A stretch of 34,957 nt of DNA from contig CALMIK010000023.1 in assembly GCA_937863995.1 (NCBI GenBank), positions 1 through 34,957 on the forward strand, given 5' to 3'. Source of the DNA: an uncultured Chelatococcus sp. (GTDB lineage: Bacteria; Pseudomonadota; Alphaproteobacteria; Rhizobiales; Beijerinckiaceae). The notes beneath the pieces were generated by a model. It searched no databases and was not told the DNA's origin. It saw nothing but the letters and a program-made list of their open reading frames with translations. The position numbers were made by a program, and so were the translations under genes. Shown in pieces: positions 1 to 7,576 of the stretch (the first letter of the stretch is position 1; each line of letters starts with the position of its first letter).

Positions 1-168
1 TTCGTCGACTTCGTCAAGCCGCTGAAATTCCCGGCGAATGCCGTCAACTGGCTGCTGCTGAACATCGCCGCGTTCACGCCCTTCATCCGCGAGGGGCTCG
101 ACAACCACAAGGAATGGGAAAAGCGCTTCTATGCCGAGGCCGAAGCGTTGCGCAACAAAACGGGCTGA
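1..168 (+). CDS. C-terminal fragment of an unrecognised protein
   Basis: The first reading frame is open from the window edge and stops with TGA at 166-168, giving the last 55 residues of a protein whose start lies outside. The fragment has a hydrophobic stretch (NWLLLNIAAFTPFI) followed by a charged, helical tail ending EALRNKTG. Codon use looks typical of a real GC-rich gene. I do not recognise the family and cannot assign a function from so short a tail. Confidence 0.6.
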   Translation, partial: FVDFVKPLKFPANAVNWLLLNIAAFTPFIREGLDNHKEWEKRFYAEAEALRNKTG

Positions 169-593
169 ACGCCCAGCAGCAGCGGCATGTTTGTCGCTTG
201 ACAGCGCAAAATAACGCAATATGTTTCATATTAGTGTCACATTGCAGTTCTGCGGCTATCCTGCGGTTTTTCGCCGGGCGCAGGCTGGTTTATTGACGTT
301 TTATTGAGAACACGCGCCGGTTGAGACGCACCCTCTCTATTCAAATACGATGTCGTTGCTGCTTGAAGATTTGATGAATTGAACCAATCCCAAGGAGACA
401 TGCTGACGATCTTTTAGCAGTTGTTTTCACGAGCAAATGTATTTTCATTTTATAGCTCACCCATAAAACCAAATCATTTCCAACGGAACACGCGGCGAGC
501 GACGCTTTTCATCGCGCGGACTGACGGGTCGGGAATTGCCGCCCTCGTATCCGCCCTCGCCCGGCCGCCAGTTCCGTCCCGCAGGATAAAGCC
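169..593. other. Intergenic leader region without a convincing gene
   Basis: This 425-base stretch has no open frame that looks coding. The TTG-initiated frame at 421-612 has no ribosome site and unconvincing composition. It holds a possible sigma-70 promoter (198-225) and, at 391-417, an AAGGAG followed almost at once by a five-codon frame (ATG CTG ACG ATC TTT TAG), too tightly spaced to be trusted as a leader peptide. If the 198-225 promoter is real, the transcript would carry a leader of about 370 bases before the small gene at 594. Confidence 0.4.
198..225 (+). promoter_or_regulatory. Possible sigma-70 promoter
   Basis: TTGACA at 198-203 is a perfect -35 hexamer. It is followed after 16 bases by TATGTT at 220-225, four of six matches to a -10. 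It lies just downstream of the truncated gene at the left edge and points towards the small proteins at 594 and 886. Confidence 0.4.
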
Positions 594-809
594 TTGTCAA
601 TCAGCACCATAGCGGGTGCCGCCCGCACCTCCCTTTTCGACACCACCGCGCTTCCCTCCAATTTCCAGAACCTCATGATCGCGCTGCCGTCCCCCGACGG
701 ACCGGCTCAGGCCATTGCCGACGCGGCGCTAAGCCCGGATCAACGCATTCCGCTCGAGCACCGCTCGGTGCTGGTGATCGTCGAAACGCCCGACAGCGAC
801 GAGAACTGA
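594..809 (+). CDS. Small hypothetical protein (71 aa)
   Basis: A 71-residue frame starting with TTG at 594, with AGGA at 583-586 placed seven bases upstream, which is why this start was preferred. The product begins MSISTIAGAARTSLFDTT and ends with an acidic tail (VIVETPDSDEN). It has no signal peptide, membrane segment or known motif that I can see. It lies 76 bases upstream of the start of the 202-residue protein at 886. The Ser/Thr-rich, weakly charged N-terminus resembles the other small proteins of this locus. Function unknown; it could also be a spurious frame. Confidence 0.45.
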   Translation: MSISTIAGAARTSLFDTTALPSNFQNLMIALPSPDGPAQAIADAALSPDQRIPLEHRSVLVIVETPDSDEN

Positions 810-885
810 ACCTTCCCTTTTGCCGGGCGCGGTTCTTCAAGCTCCGGCAACGTGTCGTTACTTCTGCAACCCAAGGAAAATACCG

Positions 886-1494
886 ATGTCCTTCACTCCC
901 GCAGATCGCACCCATGGCGCCAGCGTGCCCGCAACGCCCTTCGTGTACCAGGAGCCCCTGACGCCGTCCCACGCGCGCGTGGAGCAAATGGTCCGCGCGG
1001 GCGAAATGTCCCTGCTCGGCCAGGCCGCCAACTCCCCCGCTTCCTTGAAGGATCGCGCCCCTGGCTTTGAAGCCATCTCAGAGGAAAGCGAGAGCGGTAT
1101 CGCGGCGGAAGCTGCCGGTCGGGGCGAGGGAGCCCGCGGCGCCACGTCGACGATCCGAGACGTCACCGGCGAGATCACGGGCGCCATCGACGACGCCCGG
1201 AAGGCCGTTGAGGACGCCGGCAAGAGGTTCGACGAATTCGGCAACGAGATCGGCGGCGCGGCCGAAGAGATCGGCGAAGCGATCGACCAGTTCGGGCAGA
1301 CGGTAGAAAAGACCGTGGACCGCGTGCAGGATGTTGCCGACCGCATCCAGAAGCGCTCGTGGTTCCAGCGGCTTCTCAGCTGCTGCACCAGCGCCCCGGA
1401 GGAAGACCAGGGCAACGCTGCACAGCAGCGTCAGGTCACGGTTCAGCGCAATGGCGCAACGGTAACCGGCACGCTGGCAGCACGCGCGCTCTGA
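886..1494 (+). CDS. Hypothetical protein with amphipathic helix and RSWFQR-CC C-terminus
   Basis: A 202-residue protein. The ATG at 886 is chosen because AAGGA lies about 10 bases upstream (873-880); the frame stays open 22 codons further upstream but without a ribosome site. Residues 1-60 are Pro/Ser/Ala-rich and probably disordered. Residues about 90-156 form a long charged helix with repeating I/V, D/E and A spacing. This is followed by KRSWFQRLLSCC at 156-167 and a polar tail. There is no signal peptide. The helix plus RSW-x-QR block aligns with residues 159-190 of the next protein (1844-2467), so the two look like diverged paralogues. A disordered Ser/Thr/Pro N-terminus ahead of helices would fit a secreted effector, but no secretion genes are visible here; function unknown. 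Confidence 0.7.
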   Translation: MSFTPADRTHGASVPATPFVYQEPLTPSHARVEQMVRAGEMSLLGQAANSPASLKDRAPGFEAISEESESGIAAEAAGRGEGARGATSTIRDVTGEITGAIDDARKAVEDAGKRFDEFGNEIGGAAEEIGEAIDQFGQTVEKTVDRVQDVADRIQKRSWFQRLLSCCTSAPEEDQGNAAQQRQVTVQRNGATVTGTLAARAL

Positions 1495-1533
1495 TCCTCC
1501 GTCGCGGCGTCGCGCCAAAGCTTGAAGCACTTC

Positions 1534-1566
1534 CTTCACGCAAAGCAGAACCCGCTTTGCGTGAAG
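1534..1566 (+). terminator. Hairpin terminator after the 886-1494 gene
   Basis: A perfect 13-bp stem, CTTCACGCAAAGC (1534-1546) and its complement GCTTTGCGTGAAG (1554-1566), with a seven-base loop. It lies 40 bases past the stop codon and is followed by a weak T-rich stretch (ATTCTTTA). Confidence 0.65.
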
Positions 1567-1636
1567 ATTCTTTAGAATGCTGCAATCGCGCGTTTCTTCA
1601 TAGCCGGTCTCTTCCGCGAGACTGCGTCGGGATACA

Positions 1637-1665
1637 TTGACTTATATTGCTTTTTAGCGCATAGC
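1637..1665 (+). promoter_or_regulatory. Promoter-like element shared with the siderophore operon
   Basis: TTGACTTATA at 1637-1646, then exactly 13 bases, then CATAGC at 1660-1665. Read as a promoter this is TTGACT-N17-CATAGC. The same two blocks with the same spacing occur at 2507-2535 just before the siderophore operon. Here the element lies about 180 bases upstream of the 1844 gene, in an AT-rich stretch. The rest of 1495-1843 shows nothing besides the terminator. Confidence 0.45.
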
Positions 1666-1843
1666 TTCGTCAGGATCGAGGCTGGTCAAGTCTTTTCCTC
1701 CGTGAAATTATATTTTTTATTCACTAGATAGACTGGCCTTATATTTTACCGATTTCTTTATTTTTCAGGTTTCTCCATGAACGTTTCATTGATCCGTATT
1801 GCACGAATGCTGTCACAATCTCTGCCGGGAAGGACTTCGCGCG

Positions 1844-2467
1844 ATGTCGTCCCCGCTCAATAATCCGCCGGCAACGCCGCGCCCCACACGGGACTTGCCC
1901 GGATTTCAGATCGCGCCGCCGAGCCGCCCGCCATCCGTCGCCGGCAGCTTGTCCGACGCAGGTTCGGAGCGGGAAGTAGTGTTCATGCCCGTGCCGATCA
2001 TGATCACGCCGGAAATGCTCGAGAGAATGCTCGAAAGAAGACTGCCAAGCCCCGGCGCGCTATCTGGCCCCATGATGCTATCTGGCTCTACGACGCTGCC
2101 TGACGCCATGGTGTTGCCGCTGCCCAGCCCGCTGGCGCTGCCGCGCCCCGTTCTCCGGTCACCCCAACTGCCGGCGCCCGACGGGCGGTCGCTGAACCTT
2201 GCGGCACGGCAGTCTCCGAGCCTGACGGCGCTCGGCATTCAGGGCGCTGCCAACCGGGTGCTGGGGGCGATCGACCTTACCGCCGCCTCCATCGACACCG
2301 TGGGCACCGCCGTCGAAACGGTTGTCGACCACACCCAGAACACCATCGAGGCATTGCGCAACCGCTCGTGGTACCAGAGGATCTCGGCTTGGCTCCACGG
2401 CCTGCCGTGCTGCCGCAGCGATTCCGCCATGCCCGACGTCGAGCCCCAGCAACAGGCGACGCAGTAG
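1844..2467 (+). CDS. Hypothetical Pro-rich protein, paralogue of the 886-1494 product
   Basis: A 207-residue protein. ATG 1844 is chosen because GGGAAGGA lies about nine bases upstream; an in-frame TTG at 1799 lacks a ribosome site. Residues 1-130 are rich in Pro, Ser and Leu, with several PLPSP-like stretches and an ITPEMLERMLERRL helix at about 55-67. Residues 131-190 form a helix (AANRVLGAIDLTAASIDTV and on) that ends NRSWYQRISAW and then a Cys pair at 189-190. This C-terminal block matches the upstream protein (common pattern VExxVDxxQ...RSW[FY]QR). No signal peptide or membrane span is visible. Function unknown; the arrangement of a disordered N-terminus and a helical C-terminus is compatible with a secreted effector. 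Confidence 0.7.
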   Translation: MSSPLNNPPATPRPTRDLPGFQIAPPSRPPSVAGSLSDAGSEREVVFMPVPIMITPEMLERMLERRLPSPGALSGPMMLSGSTTLPDAMVLPLPSPLALPRPVLRSPQLPAPDGRSLNLAARQSPSLTALGIQGAANRVLGAIDLTAASIDTVGTAVETVVDHTQNTIEALRNRSWYQRISAWLHGLPCCRSDSAMPDVEPQQQATQ

Positions 2468-2506
2468 ACCATATCCTCGACGCATGGCTGCCTGTCGCGG
2501 CGGATG

Positions 2507-2535
2507 TTGACTTATAGCGCGCGCGGGCACATAGC
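2507..2535 (+). promoter_or_regulatory. Candidate promoter of the siderophore operon
   Basis: TTGACT at 2507-2512 and CATAGC at 2530-2535, 17 bases apart, 30 bases before the first start codon of the operon (2565). It repeats the element at 1637-1665 (TTGACTTATA-N13-CATAGC). I see no convincing Fur, RirA or Irr box next to it, although iron control would be expected. A short inverted repeat (ACGTG-N6-CACGT, 2547-2562) overlaps the ribosome site. Confidence 0.5.
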
Positions 2536-2564
2536 CTTTCCATGAAACGTGGGAAGGCACGTCA

Positions 2565-3770
2565 ATGATATATAAGTATAATGATTATAAACTGGCGTCT
2601 TTGAGCTGCCATGCCCGCACACGTGCGAGCATCTTGTTTTTCGCAACTCTCGCTTACTTTATAGTTATTATTATTTTTGGCTCTTCTGCTTCTTTCGGAA
2701 ACGAGCGCGCGGGCGAAGCGCCCGTTTCCGTTACCGACATCACCGGCCGCGCGATCACGTTACCGCGACCTGCCAAGCGGCTGCTCATCGACGACGGGCG
2801 CTACTTTCTGGCGCTGGCGCTGATGGTGGACGATCCGGTGGCGCTCGTGGCCGCGTGGCCGCACGACGTGCATCGCATCGGCGATTCCGCTTACGAGGCC
2901 TACCGCGCCCGCTTTCCCGACATCGCAACGAAGACGCGCATCGCCGGATCGGCGGAGTCGCTGTCAGTCGAGCAGATTCTCGATGTCGCGCCCGATGCCG
3001 CGATTTTCCGCGCCGGCCTTGGGCCGACGCCCGAGCAGGTGCGCCAGATCGAGGCCGCCGGCATCGCGGTGGTGTTCATCGACTTCTTCTCCCAGCCGCT
3101 CGAAAACCTGGCGCCGAGCCTCGCCATCCTCGGCAAGCTCGTGGGCGCCGAGGAGCGCGCGCAGACCTTCATCGATTTTCGCGCCGCGCGCCTGAAGCGC
3201 ATCACTGACCGGATCGAGGCGGCGCGCGACCTTGTGCGCCCGCGCGTTTTCCTCGAGGTGCACGCCGGGCTGACCGAGTGCTGCAACGCGCCGGGGCGCG
3301 GCAACATCGGCAATTACATCACGCTGGTCGGCGGCCACAACATCGCGGCAGACGTGCTGCCCGGCGCGGTCGGCAAGCTCGGTATCGAATTCATCATCGA
3401 CAGCGATCCGCAGATCTACATCGCAACCGGCGGCCCGCAGACGGCCAAGGCGGGCGGCTTCGTGATCGGGTCGCAGTTCAGCACCGAGGAAGCGCGCGCG
3501 TCGCTGGCGCGCATGGCGGCGCGGCCCGGCATCGCCTCGCTCGCGCCCGTCGAGCACGGCGAGGTGCACGGGCTGGCGCACCAGTTGCTCAACTCGCCGC
3601 TCGACATCCTCGTGACCGAGCGTCTCGCGCGGTGGATCCAGCCGGAGCTGTTCGCGGATGTCGATCCCGACGCGACGCTGGCCGAACTCAACGCACGTTT
3701 TCTCGCCGTTCCGCTCGCGGGACCAAACTGGATCGACCTGCGCGAACGGGCTGACGGCCCGCGTCCGTAA
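2565..3770 (+). CDS. Iron-siderophore ABC transporter substrate-binding protein (FecB/BtuF-like)
   Basis: A 401-residue periplasmic binding protein of the TroA/FecB fold, expected to capture a ferric siderophore for an inner-membrane ABC importer. ATG 2565 has GGGAAGG seven bases upstream. Residues about 22-46 are a strongly hydrophobic export signal (ILFFATLAYFIVIIIFG) preceded by a basic segment. The mature part starts with the usual VSVTDITGRAITLPRPAKRLL entry strand, then SLSVEQILDVAPDAAIF and a later VGGHNIAADV block typical of the family. It is the first gene of the siderophore operon, 24 bases before entC, but no permease or ATPase gene accompanies it, so it must use partners encoded elsewhere. 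Its N-terminal 45 residues are AT-rich compared with the rest. The ligand is inferred from context; the fold call is firm. Confidence 0.85.
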   Translation: MIYKYNDYKLASLSCHARTRASILFFATLAYFIVIIIFGSSASFGNERAGEAPVSVTDITGRAITLPRPAKRLLIDDGRYFLALALMVDDPVALVAAWPHDVHRIGDSAYEAYRARFPDIATKTRIAGSAESLSVEQILDVAPDAAIFRAGLGPTPEQVRQIEAAGIAVVFIDFFSQPLENLAPSLAILGKLVGAEERAQTFIDFRAARLKRITDRIEAARDLVRPRVFLEVHAGLTECCNAPGRGNIGNYITLVGGHNIAADVLPGAVGKLGIEFIIDSDPQIYIATGGPQTAKAGGFVIGSQFSTEEARASLARMAARPGIASLAPVEHGEVHGLAHQLLNSPLDILVTERLARWIQPELFADVDPDATLAELNARFLAVPLAGPNWIDLRERADGPRP

Positions 3771-3794
3771 CGTCAACTTTGAAGATTCCGACCA

Positions 3795-5006
3795 ATGGCT
3801 GTGACCGCGATGCCTGCACTTTCCGACCATGACTCCGACGGCGTGGACCCCGATCCAGGCGCGGCGACGCCTTTCATTCTCAGCGGGCCGGACGAAACGC
3901 GCGTCGGCGTCGGCGTGGCGGCGCTCGTCGCGCCCACGCCCGCAGAGCGGCTGAATGACGCGGTCGCGGCTTTCTGGGCTTCGCAAACGCCGGGCGCAAG
4001 CGCTCAGCTCCTGGTGGGCGCGCTCCCGTTCGACCGCGCCGCGCCCGCGCACCTCTATGCGCCGCGCACGGTCGCGCATGCGTGGCCGGCTCCCGCCGAT
4101 GCGGCCTGGCGGGCTGCGCCCGGAAACACATCGAGCGCCGCCGAGCCGCCGCCCGCCGCATATGCCGAGGCGGTGCAAAGTGCGCTGGCGTTGCTGGAAA
4201 ACGACGGCGTGCGCGGACACGCAAACCTGCTCAAGGTGGTGTTGGCGCGCAGCCTGCTGGTGACGGCGCCGGTCGCCATCGACACGAACGCCGTGCTGGC
4301 GCGACTCGCCCGCGACCCGAGCGTAACGACCTACGCCCTGCCATTGCCTGGCGCGCCTTCGCGCACGCTCATCGGCGCAAGCCCCGAGTTGCTCGTCGAC
4401 AAGCGCGGCGTCGACGTGCGCTCCGCTCCGCTCGCGGGCTCCGCCCGCCGGCATGCGGACAAGGGCGCGGACGATGCCTCAGCCGCCGGACTGCTCGATT
4501 CGCCCAAGGACCGGCGCGAGCACGGCTTCGTGGTAGAAGCGATTCTTGATACATTAACGCCCTATTGCCGCAGTCTGAAGGCCCCATCCAGCCCCTCGCT
4601 GGTGTCCACGGCCTCGATGTGGCATCTGGGCACGCAGATCGACGGGGTGCTGAAGGACAAGGACGTTTCTGTGATCGCGCTCGCGACGGCGCTGCATCCG
4701 ACGCCTGCCGTCTGCGGCCTGCCGCGGGAGGCGGCGCGCCAGGCGATAGCGACGCTTGAAGACCTCGACCGCGGCTTCTACGCCGGCGCAGTCGGATGGG
4801 CAGACCGTAACGGCGATGGCCGCTGGATGGTGGCGATCCGCTGCGCGGAGTTTGCGGGACGCACCGCCCGGCTTTATGCCGGGGCCGGCATCGTGCCCGG
4901 CTCCGATCCGTGGTCGGAGGTGGCGGAGACATCGGCAAAGTTCGTCGCGCTGCTGTCGGCTCTCGGCATCGAGGAAGCCGGCAGCGCCGAGACGGCGCAT
5001 ACGTGA
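3795..5006 (+). CDS. entC: Isochorismate synthase
   Basis: Converts chorismate to isochorismate, the first committed step to 2,3-dihydroxybenzoate. The 403-residue product matches the EntC/DhbC length (about 390-400). Conserved chorismate-binding blocks are present in order: [54 protein letters not shown] (about residue 300), [11 protein letters not shown], and the Mg-binding [15 protein letters not shown] (about residue 360). The HPTPAVCG and GAGIV elements separate the isochorismate synthases from anthranilate synthases. It follows the binding-protein gene by 24 bases and is followed after 20 bases by entE. The N-terminal 40 residues are acidic and variable. Cytoplasmic enzyme; menaquinone-type MenF is an alternative but is unlikely in this operon. 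Confidence 0.95.
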   Translation: MAVTAMPALSDHDSDGVDPDPGAATPFILSGPDETRVGVGVAALVAPTPAERLNDAVAAFWASQTPGASAQLLVGALPFDRAAPAHLYAPRTVAHAWPAPADAAWRAAPGNTSSAAEPPPAAYAEAVQSALALLENDGVRGHANLLKVVLARSLLVTAPVAIDTNAVLARLARDPSVTTYALPLPGAPSRTLIGASPELLVDKRGVDVRSAPLAGSARRHADKGADDASAAGLLDSPKDRREHGFVVEAILDTLTPYCRSLKAPSSPSLVSTASMWHLGTQIDGVLKDKDVSVIALATALHPTPAVCGLPREAARQAIATLEDLDRGFYAGAVGWADRNGDGRWMVAIRCAEFAGRTARLYAGAGIVPGSDPWSEVAETSAKFVALLSALGIEEAGSAETAHT

Positions 5007-5026
5007 AGACTGAAGAGGGACGGACC

Positions 5027-6682
5027 GTGATTCCAGCCATCCAGCACTGGCCCGAGGAATTCGCCTCGCGCTACCGCGCCGCCGGCTACTGGCGCGGCGA
5101 AACCTTCGGCGCCATGCTGCGGGAGCGCGCTCAGCGCCGGCCCGACCACACCGCCATCGTCGAAGGCGACACACGCTGGAGCTACGCCGAGCTCGACGCC
5201 CGGGTGGACGCGCTGGCGCGCGGCTTCGCCGCGCTCGGCCTCGAACGGGGCGATCGGGTCATCGTGCAACTGCCGAACGTGGCGCCGTTTTTCAGCGTGG
5301 TGTTCGGCCTCTTCCGCGCCGGCATCGTGCCGGTGTTCGCGCTGCCAGCCCACAGGTCGACGGAACTCGTCCACTTCGCCACCCGCGCGCAGGCGCGCGG
5401 CCTCGTGATCGTCGACGCATTCGACGGCTTCGACTATCGCGGGCTTGCCGCCGAGGTTCGCGAGAAAGTGCCGGCGCTCGCGCATGTCATCGTCGCCTCG
5501 GGAGACGCCGGCCCGTTCGCGGCCCTTGCCGACATCGAAAAGCGCGACGGGCCGCTGCCGCCGGAGCCTTCGTCCTCCGACGTCGCCTTCCTGCAGATTT
5601 CCGGCGGCTCGACCGGTTTGTCGAAGCTCATTCCGCGCACGCACGACGACTATATCTACAGCCTGCGCGGCAGCAACGAGATCTGCGAACTCAACGGTGA
5701 CGGCGTCTATCTCGGCGTGCTGCCCATCGCGCATAACTTTCCGATGAGCTCTCCGGGGACGTTCGGCGCGCTTTACGCCGGGGCGACGGTGGTGCTGAGC
5801 CCCTCGCCCGCGCCGGATGCGGCGTTTCCGCTGATCGCTCGCGAGAAAGTGACCATCACGGGCGTCGTTCCCCCCATCGCGCTGGTGTGGACGGATGCCG
5901 CACGCACCACCGCGCACGATCTCTCCAGCCTGAAGCTGCTGCAGGTCGGCGGCGCCAAGCTCACGCCCGAAGTGGCGCGGCGGGTGATCGACGCTTTCGG
6001 ACCGGTGCTGCAGCAGGTCTTCGGCATGGCGGAAGGGCTCGTGAACTACACCCGCCCGGGCGATGACGAGGAAGTCGTCGTCAACACCCAGGGCCGGCCG
6101 ATCAGCCCGGACGACGAGATTCTCCTTCTCGACGACGACGGCGCGCCCGTGCCGCCCGGCACGCCCGGCCACCTGCTGACGCGCGGGCCTTACACCATCC
6201 GCCAGTATTTCTGCGAGCCGGAGGCGAACGCGGCGTCGTTCACGCCCGATGGCTTCTATCGCACCGGCGACATCGTGCTGGTGCGCCCCGACGGCAACCT
6301 CGTGGTGCAGGGGCGCGCCAAGGACCAGATCAACCGTGGCGGCGAGAAGGTTTCCGCCGAGGAGATCGAGGACCACCTGCTCGCGCACGGACGGGTGTTC
6401 GACGCCGCCGTGGTCTCGATCCCGGATGCGTATCTGGGCGAGCGCTCGTGTGCGTTCGTCATCGCCCGCGCGCCCGCGCCGGGGGAAGCTCCTCTCAAGG
6501 GGCTGGAATTGAAGAAATGGGTGCGCGAGCGCGGACTGGCAGCCTTCAAGGTGCCGGATCGCATCGTGTTCGTGGACAGCTTCCACACCACGGCGGTAGG
6601 CAAGGTGAGCCGCAAGGATCTGCGCGCCACCCTGCGCCAGCGGCTGATCGAGGCCGACGCCAACGAGGGAAAGACCGACTAA
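5027..6682 (+). CDS. entE: 2,3-dihydroxybenzoate-AMP ligase
   Basis: A 551-residue stand-alone adenylation enzyme that activates 2,3-dihydroxybenzoate with ATP and loads it on the aryl carrier protein. GTG 5027 is chosen because GAGGGA lies six bases upstream and the product then begins [21 protein letters not shown], like EntE. The ATP-binding block [36 protein letters not shown] and the late lysine of GKVSRKDLR are all present. In the acid pocket the [10 protein letters not shown] segment gives Asn-Phe where 2,3-dihydroxybenzoate enzymes usually have Asn-Tyr, while the Ser and the VGGAK, FGMAEG, VNYT positions are of the dihydroxybenzoate type. The operon (entA, entB) supports 2,3-dihydroxybenzoate as the substrate. 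The stop codon overlaps the entB start (TAATG). Confidence 0.93.
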   Translation: MIPAIQHWPEEFASRYRAAGYWRGETFGAMLRERAQRRPDHTAIVEGDTRWSYAELDARVDALARGFAALGLERGDRVIVQLPNVAPFFSVVFGLFRAGIVPVFALPAHRSTELVHFATRAQARGLVIVDAFDGFDYRGLAAEVREKVPALAHVIVASGDAGPFAALADIEKRDGPLPPEPSSSDVAFLQISGGSTGLSKLIPRTHDDYIYSLRGSNEICELNGDGVYLGVLPIAHNFPMSSPGTFGALYAGATVVLSPSPAPDAAFPLIAREKVTITGVVPPIALVWTDAARTTAHDLSSLKLLQVGGAKLTPEVARRVIDAFGPVLQQVFGMAEGLVNYTRPGDDEEVVVNTQGRPISPDDEILLLDDDGAPVPPGTPGHLLTRGPYTIRQYFCEPEANAASFTPDGFYRTGDIVLVRPDGNLVVQGRAKDQINRGGEKVSAEEIEDHLLAHGRVFDAAVVSIPDAYLGERSCAFVIARAPAPGEAPLKGLELKKWVRERGLAAFKVPDRIVFVDSFHTTAVGKVSRKDLRATLRQRLIEADANEGKTD

Positions 6683-7314
6683 TGGGACTGCCGTCAATCG
6701 CCTCCTATCCGTTGCCGACGCGCGCCGAACTGCCCGCTCCCCGTGTCGACTGGACGGCGCGCCGCGAGCGCGCGGCGCTGCTCATCCACGACATGCAGAA
6801 CTATTTTCTCGCGCCCTTCCCTGCCGAAGCGTCCCCGATCTCCAGCGTGATCGCCCATGTCGACGCGCTGCGCCGGCACGCGCACGCGCTCGGCATCCCG
6901 GTGTTCTACACCGCGCAGGAAGGCAATCAGGACCCGCGCGACCGCGGCCTGCAACGCGATTTCTGGGGACCGGGGATGAGCACCCGCCCGGAGCATCAGG
7001 ACATCCACCCGCAACTTGCCCCGCGCGAGGGCGATTTCGTGCTGCATAAATGGCGCTACAGCGCCTTCCAGCGCTCCAACCTCGAGCCGCTGATGCGCGC
7101 GCGCGGCCGCGACCAGCTCATCATCACCGGCATCTATGCCCATATCGGCTGCCTGATGACGGCGGCGGAAGCGTTCCAGCGCGACATCGAGCCGTTTTTC
7201 GTCGCCGACGCGGTCGCCGATTTCTCGCGCGAGAATCACGATCTAGCCGTTACCTACGCCGCCGGGCGCTGCGCCGTCGTCACGACGACGGAAAACCTGC
7301 TGGAGACACTTTAA
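6682..7314 (+). CDS. entB: Isochorismatase, without the fused aryl carrier domain
   Basis: Hydrolyses isochorismate to 2,3-dihydro-2,3-dihydroxybenzoate and pyruvate. The 210-residue product covers only the isochorismatase part of EntB (the E. coli fusion is about 285 residues). It aligns through HDMQNYFLAPF, the KWRYSAFQRSNL block with the catalytic Lys, ITGIYAHIGCLMTAAEAF and VADAVADFSRENH, and ends TTTENLLETL, where EntB continues into its carrier domain. ATG 6682 overlaps the entE stop by one base. The carrier domain is encoded by the next gene, four bases on. The active-site Asp and Lys are in place, so the enzyme should be functional. Confidence 0.95.
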   Translation: MGLPSIASYPLPTRAELPAPRVDWTARRERAALLIHDMQNYFLAPFPAEASPISSVIAHVDALRRHAHALGIPVFYTAQEGNQDPRDRGLQRDFWGPGMSTRPEHQDIHPQLAPREGDFVLHKWRYSAFQRSNLEPLMRARGRDQLIITGIYAHIGCLMTAAEAFQRDIEPFFVADAVADFSRENHDLAVTYAAGRCAVVTTTENLLETL

Positions 7315-7318
7315 TCCC

Positions 7319-7576
7319 ATGACCGCGTCCGCATTCACCATCGACGGCATGCGCGCCGACATCGCCCGCATCATCGGCGAGGACCCTGCCGAGGTCGGCG
7401 ACGACGACAGCCTGATCGACCTGGGGCTCGATTCCATCCGCGTGATGACGCTCATCCAGCGCTGGGGCGAGCAGGGCGTAAAGCTCGACTTCGCGCAGCT
7501 CGCCGAAAAGCCCACGCTGGCGCACTGGTGGTCGCTCGCCAGGCGGCAGCTTGCCGGCAACCACCCGGCGGGATGA
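7319..7576 (+). CDS. Stand-alone aryl carrier protein
   Basis: An 85-residue carrier protein expected to hold 2,3-dihydroxybenzoate as a thioester on a phosphopantetheine arm. The attachment site is Ser39 in LGLDSIRVM, and the flanking SLIDLGLDSI...LIQRWGEQGVKLDF block is that of EntB/DhbB-type aryl carriers. It begins four bases after the isochorismatase stop, and its own stop overlaps the start of the synthetase gene (ATGA at 7573-7576), so translation is probably coupled. It corresponds to the C-terminal third of EntB, here encoded separately. EntE should load it, the transferase at 14121 should activate it, and the condensation domain of the next protein should accept from it. Confidence 0.93.
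   Translation: MTASAFTIDGMRADIARIIGEDPAEVGDDDSLIDLGLDSIRVMTLIQRWGEQGVKLDFAQLAEKPTLAHWWSLARRQLAGNHPAG

Noticed and set aside
421..612. TTG-initiated 63-codon frame
   Set aside because: No ribosome site, unconvincing composition, overlaps the better-supported frame at 594.
2542..2568. Eight-codon frame (MKRGKARQ) overlapping the start of the binding-protein gene by ATGA
   Set aside because: No ribosome site in front of it; likely chance, though coupling cannot be excluded.
2733..2752. TTCCGTTACCGACATCACCG resembles the iteron
   Set aside because: The right arm does not match, and the bases encode the conserved VSVTDITGR strand of the binding protein.
2964..4454. Long open frame (496 codons) on the minus strand
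   Set aside because: Antisense shadow of the binding-protein and entC genes; Arg-rich and low in normal protein composition.
4874..6697. 607-codon minus-strand frame
   Set aside because: Shadow of entE caused by high GC; no family features.
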